Shown one piece after another: positions 1 to 4,848 of a stretch of DNA of 6,082 nucleotides (its first letter is position 1; every line of letters begins with the position of its first letter). Under the pieces are notes generated by a model. It had not been told where the DNA came from. It searched no databases and saw only the letters and a list, made by a program, of their open reading frames with translations. Made by a program: the position numbers and the translations under genes. The stretch is taken from the NCBI GenBank assembly GCA_003483675.1, contig DMYK01000493.1:11399-17480 (forward strand). The letters run 5' to 3'. The stretch comes from Microcoleaceae cyanobacterium UBA11344. GTDB taxonomy: Bacteria > Cyanobacteriota > Cyanobacteriia > Cyanobacteriales > Microcoleaceae.

Positions 1-28
1 TTTAATAAAGGCATGATTTTCCTGGTGC

Positions 29-297
29 TCCTTATTAAGGGGGGACTGGATGTTGGTTGAGGTGGATGGTTGAGTTGTTTAGTCTCGGATTGATCCCCCC
101 TAACCCCCCTTAAGAAGGGGGGGACTGGATGTTGGTTGAGGTGGATGGTTGAGTCGTTTAGTCTTGGATTGATCCCACCTAACCCCCCTTAAGAAGGGGG
201 GGACTGGATGTTGGTTGAAATTTTGGGTTTAGTTGCTTAGTCTCGGAATGATCCCCCCTAGCCCCCCTTAAGAAGGGGGGGACTGGATGTTGGTTGA
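29..297. repeat. 79-bp tandem repeat with C6/G6 palindrome
   Basis: The block GGACTGGATGTTGGTTGA ends at 60, 139, 218 and 297, exactly 79 bp apart, giving three full units (61-139, 140-218, 219-297) and a partial first one. Each full unit contains a C-run, TTAA and G-run inverted repeat (core CCCCCCTTAAGAAGGGGGG) able to form a strong hairpin. The partial first copy lacks the C-rich arm. The last unit has diverged in its first 20 bases. Palindromes of this kind are common between cyanobacterial genes; no coding potential is seen. Confidence 0.9.
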
Positions 298-373
298 AAT
301 TCATGGTGATGGGCGATATCTAGGGAATAGTTTCAGAATTAGTTTATCTCAAATGATGTCTACTTGACAATTA
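298..373. other. intergenic, nothing recognised
   Basis: This stretch follows the 79-bp array. I see no gene, no convincing promoter and no repeat in it, apart from a 13-base match at 361-373 to the last codons of the aspartic protease gene at 4240-4683, which may be chance. Confidence 0.5.
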
Positions 374-435
374 GGGCGATCGCCTTTTTGGAATCAGTCA
401 AAAAGGGCGATCGACCTTTTGGAATAAGTCAAAAA
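374..435. repeat. two tandem 31-bp HIP1-bearing repeats
   Basis: Units 374-404 and 405-435 both follow the pattern GGGCGATCG, two variable bases, CTTTTTGGAATnAGTCAAAAA. They differ at a few positions. A third near-identical unit lies 2.9 kb away at 3294-3324. Where units abut, the AAAAAGG and CCTTTTT sequences around CGATCG make a self-complementary stretch. Confidence 0.85.
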
Positions 436-448
436 GTGCCCAAACAAA

Positions 449-513
449 AGAAACCGGGTTTTTCAGATAACCTTTACGTCTTAACCGATATCTTCTGTAA
501 AAACCCGGTTTCT
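449..513. repeat. 65-bp inverted-repeat element, copy 1
   Basis: Perfect 15-bp arms, AGAAACCGGGTTTTT (449-463) and its reverse complement (499-513), enclose a 35-nt loop. Two more copies with identical arms and loop length lie at 2191-2255 and 4109-4173. All three follow GCCCAAACAAA directly. The loop of this copy is the most diverged of the three. It encodes nothing, so it is a small dispersed palindromic element, either MITE-like or REP-like. Confidence 0.9.
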
Positions 514-597
514 AAGCCGCCCTAAGCGCGATCGTTGGTTGGGGAGTTTTTGGGGATAGGGACCAGATCACGGGTTGGGGATGGGGCGCGATCGCAA

Positions 598-1062
598 TTA
601 GGAGTAATTATTAGGATTTTCAACTATCAAACCTTCGCTAGCTGCTGCTGCATTCAACTCGTTATCAGCAGATACGAATGTGACAGAAGAAAAACTATTA
701 GCTGTGCAGAGGGCATTAATGGCGCAGCCTGTTGCTAACTGAACTGCATCATAACCTCGTAATGCGTAGGTTTCAGCTAATACCATTGCAGAGTTAATAA
801 TGCTTTCAGTGAGTTCGACAACTTGGTAATCAGATTGTAAGTCACTTCTGAACTGAACACACGCTCATGTCGAGTCTGTAATGCTGATGCTTCTTCCCCG
901 CGCTCTTCGGATAATCGCAGCAATGATTTCAACACCTGTAATTGCAGCAATTAACACATCATTATTGAGTGAAGGGTCGAACCAACTCAAAACCCATGCC
1001 GAGCCTGTCTCACGGATGTAGCGCTTAACCAGGGCACTGCTATCTACATAATAAAATGCCAT
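598..1062 (-). pseudogene. PIN-domain (VapC-type) toxin interrupted by one in-frame TGA
   Basis: PIN-domain toxins are metal-dependent ribonucleases that cleave RNA when freed from their antitoxin. Read from the ATG at 1062, the frame gives 154 codon positions, the usual length for the family, broken only by TGA at 865-867 (codon 66). No frame change is needed to continue. The acidic positions of the active site can be proposed on both sides of the stop: D7 in YVDSSALVKRY, E45 in TGVEIIAA, D105 in RGYDAVQLA and D133 in VSADNELNAAA. The start abuts the antitoxin stop with no gap, so the two form one operon. The upstream half alone would be a 65-residue stub without the last two acidic residues, so I call it inactive unless TGA is read through. 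A sequencing error is the alternative. Confidence 0.88.
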
Positions 1063-1326
1063 CTAGCGACGTTCCTCAATGATTGTCTCAGAAACAGGCT
1101 TACCCTGTACCTGAATCAGTTGCCGTTCGGTTAGCTGACTGTAAGATCGATGGTTAATTTGTTTGACTAACCCAGAGGTCAAAAGTGCTTGATGAAATTT
1201 AGCTTGTTGAGTAGTTGCCTGTTTTTGGGCCAAATATTTCTGGATAGCGCTATCTAGCTGATGTAGCTCGAAAATTTCCAGCACTTCAAGCTGATTAAAG
1301 ATTTGTTTGAGAATTACCTCTGACAT
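1063..1326 (-). CDS. antitoxin of the PIN module
   Basis: This 87-residue protein is the presumed antitoxin of the PIN toxin that follows it with zero spacing. The N-terminal half (residues 1-36) is rich in leucine, glutamate and glutamine and probably helical. It matches the N-terminus of the antitoxin at 2914-3201 at 26 of 36 residues, counted by eye, including the stretch KYLAQKQ. The C-terminal half is unrelated to that protein and contains LLTSGLVKQI and QLIQVQGKPVSETIIEERR, which I take to be the toxin-binding tail. A TATAAT box lies 34 nt upstream of the ATG. No strong ribosome binding site is visible. I do not recognise a classical DNA-binding fold with certainty. The gene is open, unlike its toxin. 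Confidence 0.8.
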   Translation of the reverse strand: MSEVILKQIFNQLEVLEIFELHQLDSAIQKYLAQKQATTQQAKFHQALLTSGLVKQINHRSYSQLTERQLIQVQGKPVSETIIEERR

Positions 1327-1360
1327 AGTTATTTTACTTTCTGCTAAGGCTTCTCTATCT

Positions 1361-1366
1361 ATTATA
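1361..1366 (-). promoter_or_regulatory. TATAAT -10 box of the PIN module
   Basis: On the minus strand a perfect TATAAT is followed by AGA and ends 34 nt before the antitoxin ATG at 1326. The same box, trinucleotide and spacing occur before the antitoxin at 3201. No good -35 box is seen at 16-18 bp. Confidence 0.55.
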
Positions 1367-1399
1367 TCACCATTTGCGTGCCATAGCTCAGCAGCGTCG

Positions 1400-1490
1400 G
1401 GCGATCGCTTTTTTGGGATGAAAGGCGTGATCGCTTTTTTGGCATGGGGAATGGCGATCGTTGGTTGGGATGGGGGGCCGTATCGTTTTT
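1400..1490. repeat. HIP1-rich spacer repeats
   Basis: Three imperfect units beginning GGGCGATCGC, GGCGTGATCGC and GGCGATCG, each followed by a T-run or TTGGTTGGGATGG, fill the gap between the PIN and HicBA modules. The last unit, ending GGGGGGCCGTATCG, belongs to the same family as the 26-bp array at 2041-2170. It is non-coding; readings through it give only low-complexity peptides. Confidence 0.7.
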
Positions 1491-1493
1491 TTG

Positions 1494-1727
1494 TTATTCT
1501 TGAAGTAACAGCACAAACTCCTCCACCGTCAATTGCGCTTCAGTCAGAATACTTTTAATTAACTTGGGGTGGAGAGTTTGACCAGAATGAAAAGGAACCG
1601 TCACTCGCCGTCCCAGAGCATTTTTATAAATCCTATGACTTCCACTTTGACGAGTCAAAAAAAAGTCAATCTTCAGTAAAACACGAATCACTTCGGTCGC
1701 CGTGACACATGGAAGCGGGATACTCAA
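1494..1727 (-). CDS. HicA-family mRNA interferase toxin
   Basis: HicA toxins are small double-stranded-RNA-binding-fold ribonucleases that cleave mRNA and are neutralised by HicB. This 77-residue protein shows the family core GSHRIYKNALGRRVTVPFHS (about residues 29-48), with the catalytic histidine at about position 31, and then LHPKLIKSIL, the helix typical of the family. Length is normal and the frame is intact, so this is the one complete toxin in the window. I chose the TTG at 1727, which overlaps the HicB stop by four bases (TTGA), because GGAGG sits 7 nt upstream of it; no ATG is available in this frame. Overlap implies translational coupling with HicB. Confidence 0.88.
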   Translation of the reverse strand: MSIPLPCVTATEVIRVLLKIDFFLTRQSGSHRIYKNALGRRVTVPFHSGQTLHPKLIKSILTEAQLTVEEFVLLLQE

Positions 1728-1954
1728 ACCGTCACCTCCAAAGATGTCAAACTTACCATTTCACTACGACGGATTGGTTCATTATTTGCCAAGCGATCTT
1801 CGATATGTAGGCGAATAGCATCTTGAATATTGTACAGGACTTCTTCATAAGAATCTCCTTGGGTGTAGCAACCGGGCAAATTTGGACAATAGGCAAAATA
1901 GCCGTCACTGTCTTTTTCGATCACTACTGGTAAAACGAACTTTCTCTCAAGCAT
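1724..1954 (-). CDS. HicB-family antitoxin
   Basis: This 76-residue protein is the antitoxin partner of HicA. It begins MLERKFVLPVVIEKDSDGYF and continues AYCPNLPGCYTQGDSYEEVL, the partly degraded RNase H-like fold typical of HicB, with the signature P-x-L-P-G-C-x-T-Q-G. Helix NIQDAIRLHIEDRL follows. The short C-terminal tail (SEMVSLTSLEVTV) lacks a clear helix-turn-helix, so DNA binding cannot be shown from sequence. The order antitoxin-toxin is the reverse of the E. coli hicAB order but common in cyanobacteria. The ATG at 1954 is the natural start. A good promoter lies directly upstream at 1984-2012. Confidence 0.9.
   Translation of the reverse strand: MLERKFVLPVVIEKDSDGYFAYCPNLPGCYTQGDSYEEVLYNIQDAIRLHIEDRLANNEPIRRSEMVSLTSLEVTV
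1735..1739 (-). promoter_or_regulatory. GGAGG ribosome binding site of hicA
   Basis: The motif lies inside the end of hicB, 7 nt before the TTG at 1727. It supports that non-ATG start for the toxin gene. Confidence 0.6.
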
Positions 1955-1983
1955 TTAAACGGCCCAATGTTTTAGTTAATATA

Positions 1984-2012
1984 ATTCTAGTATACACCCC
2001 GGTAAATATCAA
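1984..2012 (-). promoter_or_regulatory. promoter of hicBA
   Basis: On the minus strand TTGATA (2012-2007) and TAGAAT (1989-1984) are separated by 17 bp, each one base from consensus. The -10 box ends 29 bp before the hicB ATG. The spacer ends in GTATAC, a six-base palindrome overlapping the upstream edge of the -10 box, a possible but unproven operator half. Confidence 0.55.
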
Positions 2013-2040
2013 GGATGCGATGGTAAAGCAGTCAGCCCGA

Positions 2041-2170
2041 TCGCGGGTTGGGGAGGGGGAGCGCGATCGTGGGTTGGGGATGGAGAGGCCGTACCGTTGG
2101 TTCGGGAGGGGGGCCGTATCGTTGGTTTGGGGATGGGGGCCGTATCGCGGGTTGGGGATGGGGAGCGCGA
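2041..2170. repeat. 26-bp G-rich tandem repeat, five units
   Basis: Five units (2041-2066, 2067-2093, 2094-2118, 2119-2144, 2145-2170; lengths 26, 27, 25, 26, 26) follow the pattern TCGnGGGTTGGGGATGGGG, ending in GCCGTA or GCGCGA. Each unit has two or three G-runs on the plus strand. Scattered relatives occur at 533-595 and 1454-1484. The array lies upstream of the hicBA promoter. Readings in several frames give proline- or glycine-rich peptides that I treat as artefacts of the repeat. Confidence 0.85.
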
Positions 2171-2190
2171 TCGCCCTTTGCCCAAACAAA

Positions 2191-2255
2191 AGAAACCGGG
2201 TTTTTTAGATAACCTTTGCCTATACACCGATATTTTGTGCAAAAACCCGGTTTCT
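2191..2255. repeat. 65-bp inverted-repeat element, copy 2
   Basis: The arms at 2191-2205 and 2241-2255 are identical to those of the other copies and the loop is again 35 nt. It sits 33 nt before the start of the truncated protease gene. Its right flank TGAACCCCCA is shared with copy 3, which also lies before a protease gene. Confidence 0.9.
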
Positions 2256-2273
2256 GAACCCCCAGGCGGACTC

Positions 2274-2280
2274 GGAGGAG
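2274..2280 (+). promoter_or_regulatory. GGAGGAG ribosome binding site of truncated protease gene
   Basis: GGAGGAG ends 8 nt before the ATG at 2289 and fixes the start of the truncated protease gene. That start matches the start chosen for the paralogue at 4240. Confidence 0.6.
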
Positions 2281-2288
2281 CGATCGCA

Positions 2289-2642
2289 ATGTACGCAACT
2301 TCCGACAAATCAATCGGTAAAGTTTTAACAACACTGACTGTTACCAATCGTGCCAACCAGTCTGCTGCTGCACGAGGATTCATTCCAACTGAGCAAATAC
2401 GTTCCATCACCCTAGATCATGTTTTGGTTGACCAGGGTGCAACTACATTATGCTTGCCAGATGTTGCGATCGCCATTCCAGCGAAAACTCAACAGCCAAT
2501 CGCGATCGGCCTTTCTTTCTCTTTCTCAACTAAGGGCGATCGCGCTTCAACTGATTCTATTCTTCTACATTTTCAGATTCATCCATTTGCAATGTATACT
2601 GCAATGCCACCTGTAATCTTGATACATAATCTGCTGAAATAG
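2289..2642 (+). pseudogene. 5' fragment of a retroviral-type (clan AA) aspartic protease gene
   Basis: Residues 1-62 match the first 62 residues of the full-length paralogue at 4240-4683 without a gap, at 45 of 62 positions counted by eye. They include the active-site segment VLVDQGATTLCLP (D48). Homology stops exactly after the HIP1 octamer at 2466-2473. The frame then runs on for 55 residues through repeat DNA and the antisense of the MazF gene, ending at 2642; I regard that tail as junk. The missing part is the C-terminal half of the barrel (TATGLSKARIF to the end in the paralogue). Start and ribosome binding site are intact, so a chimeric peptide could be made, but it should not fold as a protease. 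Confidence 0.85.
2502..2543. repeat. HIP1 hairpin repeat, left flank of MazEF cassette
   Basis: Arms GCGATCGGCCTT and AAGGGCGATCGC pair at 11 of 12 positions around a pyrimidine-rich loop (TTTCTCTTTCTCAAC). A near-identical copy in the same orientation lies at 3262-3303, so the two bracket the MazEF cassette. It could also act as a transcription stop for genes converging here. Confidence 0.8.
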
Positions 2643-2914
2643 TACCCAATTTTTTGATTAATCGCTCTCTATCTACCGATACTATTTGATAGCAAAGCAC
2701 GACAGAATCTTGTGTTAAACCACCTTCACCAGTCGGTAAAATAATTGTCCCTGGTATTTTAGCACGTCGCAGATTACTTGTTACGGGAATTACTACTACT
2801 GTTGTAGTAAAGCGGTCTAATGTATCTCGCTGTACAACAATGACTGGTCTAATTCCTGCTTGTTCTGACCAAGAGAGAAGGATTCAAATCGGCTAAATAA
2901 ACATCTCCTAGCAT
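2557..2914 (-). pseudogene. MazF-family endoribonuclease toxin with +1 frameshift
   Basis: MazF toxins cleave mRNA at short sequences. From the ATG at 2914 the frame reads MLGDVYLADLNPSL and then meets an early stop. Dropping one base at about 2872 (end of a GAGAGA run on the plus strand) restores a 118-residue protein that continues WSEQAGIRPVIVVQRD, then VVVIPVTSNL, ILPTGEGGLTQDSVVLC and a C-terminal helix. The family's active-site arginine (R22 of the repaired protein) and threonine (T45) are present. The span, 358 nt, is 119 codons plus one base. The ATG shares its first base with the antitoxin TGA, so the pair was coupled. As written the gene yields only a short stub; sequencing error or slippage is the alternative. 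Confidence 0.9.
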
Positions 2915-3201
2915 CAGATTTTATCCTGTTGCTGAAGTCGAGGAAGATAATCACTTAAAGCGATTTCTGCAAAAGCTAAATCTTCGGTGGCAAACTCAGA
3001 TTTTAGTACCGCAGCTTCTTCATCAGAAATGGCATCCCACTCTCGAAATAATTGCCTTTTTTTAGCAGATTTTTGATTTAGTTGAGTGGCTTGCTGTTTC
3101 TGGGCTAGATATTTCCCGATCGCCCGATCGAGTTCCTGTAACTCTAAAATTTCCAGCATTTCAAGCTGATTGACAATTTGGTTGAGGATTGCCTGTGACA
3201 T
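2914..3201 (-). CDS. antitoxin of the MazF module (MazE-like role)
   Basis: This 95-residue protein precedes the MazF gene and overlaps it by one base (TGATG). Residues 1-36 are a helical, E/Q/L-rich segment shared with the antitoxin at 1063-1326. A basic linker (NQKSAKKRQLFREW) follows, then an acidic tail, DAISDEEAAVLKSEFATEDL, ending ALSDYLPRLQQQDKI, which I take to be the toxin-binding part. Acidic tails that wrap the toxin are known for MazE-type antitoxins. The frame is intact. A TATAAT box lies 34 nt upstream. No strong ribosome binding site is seen. Assignment as antitoxin rests on position, size and the paired MazF; I do not see a clear AbrB-type DNA-binding fold. Confidence 0.82.
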   Translation of the reverse strand: MSQAILNQIVNQLEMLEILELQELDRAIGKYLAQKQQATQLNQKSAKKRQLFREWDAISDEEAAVLKSEFATEDLAFAEIALSDYLPRLQQQDKI

Positions 3202-3235
3202 CGGTTTTCACTTTTTGTGCTTGCCTACTTTGTCT

Positions 3236-3241
3236 ATTATA
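3236..3241 (-). promoter_or_regulatory. TATAAT -10 box of the MazEF module
   Basis: A perfect TATAAT followed by AGA lies 34 nt before the antitoxin ATG, the same arrangement as before the PIN-module antitoxin. No matching -35 box is evident. Confidence 0.55.
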
Positions 3242-3261
3242 CAAATATTAGCGTCCAGTGG

Positions 3262-3303
3262 GCGATCGCCCTTTCTTTCTCTTTCTCAACAAAGGGCGAT
3301 CGA
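3262..3303. repeat. HIP1 hairpin repeat, right flank of MazEF cassette
   Basis: Arms CGATCGCCCTTT (3263-3274) and AAAGGGCGATCG (3291-3302) pair perfectly over 12 bp around a 16-nt pyrimidine-rich loop. Nearly every base matches the copy at 2502-2543. A looser relative is at 4049-4094. Confidence 0.85.
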
Positions 3304-3395
3304 TCTTTTGGAATAAGTCAAAAAGGGCGATCGCTTTTTGGGGATATGGAAAGGGCGATCGATCTTTTTGGAGATGGGAAGGGCGATCGTGCTGT
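3294..3395. repeat. tandem HIP1-bearing repeats (31 and 28 bp)
   Basis: Units at 3294-3324 (31 bp), 3325-3352 and 3353-3380 (28 bp each) and a partial from 3381 all begin GGGCGATCG. The first is almost identical to the units at 374-435. The other two end in GGAtATGGAA or GAGATGGGAA. The array lies between the divergent MazEF and GIY-YIG genes; peptides read through it are repeat artefacts. Confidence 0.8.
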
Positions 3396-3427
3396 AGGAT
3401 CAAAAAACTGCCAATTCTCCCATTGTT

Positions 3428-3797
3428 ATGCCTGAATCCATCCAGCAAGAAGCTCAAGCCATACTGCCTAGTCCCGCATCCACTCCCTTTCAGGATTGTA
3501 TTGCCCTTTCTAAAGAATTTCGCTCTCCTTCCGATGAGGGCTGGTATCTACGCTGTCAAGCATCGCACTCTTGGAATCCTCTACATTGGCAAAACCAGAA
3601 CACTGCGCGATCGCTTTCGAGGTGGTCACAAAGCCTTACTTTGGGCATTCATAGAAGAATTAAAAGCCACAGACATCCGCATCGCTTTTTACCAACTAGA
3701 TTTTACTCAGTGGATTCAGCTATCATCAGAGTTAGAAAGCCTCATCATTCAAGCAATTAACCCACCCTATAACGTGAAAATTCCAGCGAGGGACTAA
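3428..3797 (+). pseudogene. GIY-YIG nuclease gene with +1 frameshift
   Basis: GIY-YIG domains are small metal-dependent nucleases found in repair enzymes, homing endonucleases and restriction systems. The ATG at 3428 opens MPESIQQEAQAILPS and runs to FRS at 3526. Skipping one base (about 3527, in TCTCC) moves into the frame LPMRAGIYAVKHRTLG and ILYIGKTRTLRDRFRGGHKA. The repaired protein has 122 residues, with GIY at 39-41, YIG at 52-54, an arginine cluster at 57-64, a candidate metal-binding glutamate in SELESLIIQAI (about 103) and N115 in PPYNVKIP. The downstream frame alone is open from 3258, but that extension is repeat DNA, so the start there is not credible. The gene is followed after 4 nt by a small gene. 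The exact role is unknown; it is a stand-alone domain without an added DNA-binding region. Confidence 0.82.
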
Positions 3798-3801
3798 TTC
3801 T

Positions 3802-4011
3802 ATGCAAACTCAGCCTGCTATCACCAAACATCTGTCACCGGAATTAGCACAAATCTTTCTAGAAGGATTACCCAAAAGCATTCGTAAAGCACTGTCCATG
3901 CGGGCTAAAACCATGAACTATCCCGTTTGGGCAGTAATTGAAATGGCGATCGCCGGTGATCTCGATGAAGAGGCTTTATCCTTTGTTGATTGTAAGCCCA
4001 AGCTTGACTAG
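3802..4011 (+). CDS. small hypothetical protein paired with the GIY-YIG gene
   Basis: This 69-residue protein begins MQTQPAITKHLSPELAQIFL, continues with GLPKSIRKALSMRAKTMNY, and ends in an acidic stretch (AGDLDEEALSFVDCKPKLD). It looks mostly helical; the basic middle followed by PVWAVIEMAI could be a small nucleic-acid-binding or partner-binding unit. It starts 4 nt after the GIY-YIG stop, with GAGG (3788-3791) about 10 nt upstream, so it was co-transcribed. The arrangement (short nuclease plus small protein) resembles a TA or immunity pair, but I do not recognise the family and claim no function. The frame is intact while the nuclease gene is broken. Confidence 0.65.
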   Translation: MQTQPAITKHLSPELAQIFLEGLPKSIRKALSMRAKTMNYPVWAVIEMAIAGDLDEEALSFVDCKPKLD

Positions 4012-4048
4012 CGATAGTGTAGTGCGATCGCTTTTTCGGGGTGCAGGT

Positions 4049-4094
4049 GGCCGATCGCCCTTTATTGCTTTTTCTCAAGAAAGGGCGATCGGCC
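4049..4094. repeat. perfect 15-bp HIP1 hairpin
   Basis: GGCCGATCGCCCTTT (4049-4063) and AAAGGGCGATCGGCC (4080-4094) are perfect reverse complements with a 16-nt loop. The hairpin lies 37 nt after the small gene ending at 4011 and could stop its transcription, although only three T residues follow. It leads straight into the third 65-bp element. Confidence 0.8.
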
Positions 4095-4108
4095 TTTGCC
4101 CAAACAAA

Positions 4109-4173
4109 AGAAACCGGGTTTTTTAGATAACTTTTGCCTCTTCACCAATATTTTGTGCAAAAACCCGGTTTCT
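4109..4173. repeat. 65-bp inverted-repeat element, copy 3
   Basis: Arms at 4109-4123 and 4159-4173 are identical to the other two copies, with a 35-nt loop. Loop and flanks are closest to copy 2, and both precede a protease gene. Confidence 0.9.
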
Positions 4174-4224
4174 GAACCCCCAAGCGGTTAGTTGAATATG
4201 CCATAATTTAAGATAAAGTAACTC

Positions 4225-4230
4225 AGAGGA
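4225..4230 (+). promoter_or_regulatory. AGAGGA ribosome binding site deciding the protease start
   Basis: Two in-frame ATGs lie at 4234 and 4240. AGAGGA ends 3 nt before the first and 9 nt before the second, so 4240 is favoured. That start also matches the N-terminus of the paralogue at 2289. Confidence 0.6.
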
Positions 4231-4239
4231 TCAATGCCA

Positions 4240-4683
4240 ATGTACACAACTTCGGACAAATCAATGGGTAAAGTTTTAACAACACTGACCGTCAAAAATC
4301 GCATTGACGAAGCCAAAGCGGCTCAAGGGCTGATTTCCCCCGATCAGGTTCGTTCCATCACCCTAGATAACGTTTTGGTAGACCAGGGTGCAACTACATT
4401 ATGCTTACCCGCTTTTGCGATCGCCCAACTCGGTCTCGAACTGCTTAAAGAAGTAGATGTCACCACCGCCACAGGACTTAGCAAAGCACGCATTTTTCAA
4501 GATGCCAAAATATCTTTATGTGGTCGAGAAGGCACTTTTGAATGTTTAGAATTACCCGGAGGCAGAGATGCTTTAATCGGTGTAATTCCCTTAGAAGCTC
4601 TGGGATTAGAACCCGACCTACGCCACCAAACTTTAAGGGTTTTACCCTCGGAATCTGTAGATACTTACTTGACAATTATGTAG
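4240..4683 (+). CDS. retroviral-type (clan AA) aspartic protease-like protein
   Basis: This 147-residue protein resembles small bacterial single-domain aspartic proteases, which act as homodimers, each chain giving one active-site aspartate. The active-site segment is VLVDQGATTLCLP (D48), where the family normally has D-T/S-G-A; here the second residue is glutamine. Downstream, TATGLSKARIFQDAKISLCG fits the second strand pair of the barrel, and DALIGVIPLEALGLEPDL matches the conserved hydrophobic-glycine end motif followed by the usual L-D/E-P-D-L. No signal peptide or membrane segment is seen, so it is cytoplasmic. Substrate is unknown. The DQG change could weaken or abolish catalysis, in which case it would be only a dimeric fold. 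The frame is intact. A truncated paralogue lies at 2289. Confidence 0.8.
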   Translation: MYTTSDKSMGKVLTTLTVKNRIDEAKAAQGLISPDQVRSITLDNVLVDQGATTLCLPAFAIAQLGLELLKEVDVTTATGLSKARIFQDAKISLCGREGTFECLELPGGRDALIGVIPLEALGLEPDLRHQTLRVLPSESVDTYLTIM

Positions 4684-4699
4684 CTGTTATTCTCCCGTG

Positions 4700-4740
4700 G
4701 GGCGATCGCTTGTCGGGGATGGGAAGGGCGATCGCTTTTT
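4700..4740. repeat. two HIP1-bearing repeat units
   Basis: Two copies of GGGCGATCGCTT, separated by GTCGGGGATGGGAA, follow the protease gene. They belong to the same family as the units at 3325-3380. Confidence 0.7.
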
Positions 4741-4805
4741 GATTGCCGTTACGAGACTCATCTCCGAAGCTGATTACTTTCTCTCCCCAACTACGCAACA
4801 GAATA

Positions 4806-4814
4806 TGATACAAT
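4806..4814 (+). promoter_or_regulatory. extended -10 promoter candidate before second antitoxin
   Basis: TGATACAAT has the TGn extension and a hexamer one base from TATAAT, 34 bp before the ATG at 4849. No clear -35 box is seen. Confidence 0.35.
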
Positions 4815-4848
4815 TGGTAAAAGCGATCATCTTAAAGAGATCCAAACC

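Noticed and set aside
29..297. CRISPR array.
   Set aside because: The 79-bp unit is repeated nearly whole, with no unique spacers alternating with short direct repeats, and no cas genes are seen.
361..373. Thirteen-base match to the 3' end of the protease gene (codons for YLTI), a possible third protease relic.
   Set aside because: Too short, and the upstream frame hits a stop at once without further similarity.
535..738. Plus-strand 67-residue reading.
   Set aside because: It is antisense to the PIN gene, whose PIN motifs on the other strand are clear.
2009..2410. Long minus-strand frames with proline/serine/arginine repeats (PNPRYGP, SPSPTRD).
   Set aside because: They are translations of the 26-bp tandem repeat and run antisense to the start of the protease fragment; no ribosome binding site or family match.
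2475..2490. Similarity of ATTCCAGCGA after the protease breakpoint to the end of the GIY-YIG gene (3780-3790).
   Set aside because: Ten bases is within chance and flanking bases do not agree.
3258..3427. In-frame N-terminal extension of the GIY-YIG reading (GDRPFFLF and onwards).
   Set aside because: It is repeat DNA read as protein. The ATG at 3428 in the other frame gives a natural N-terminus.
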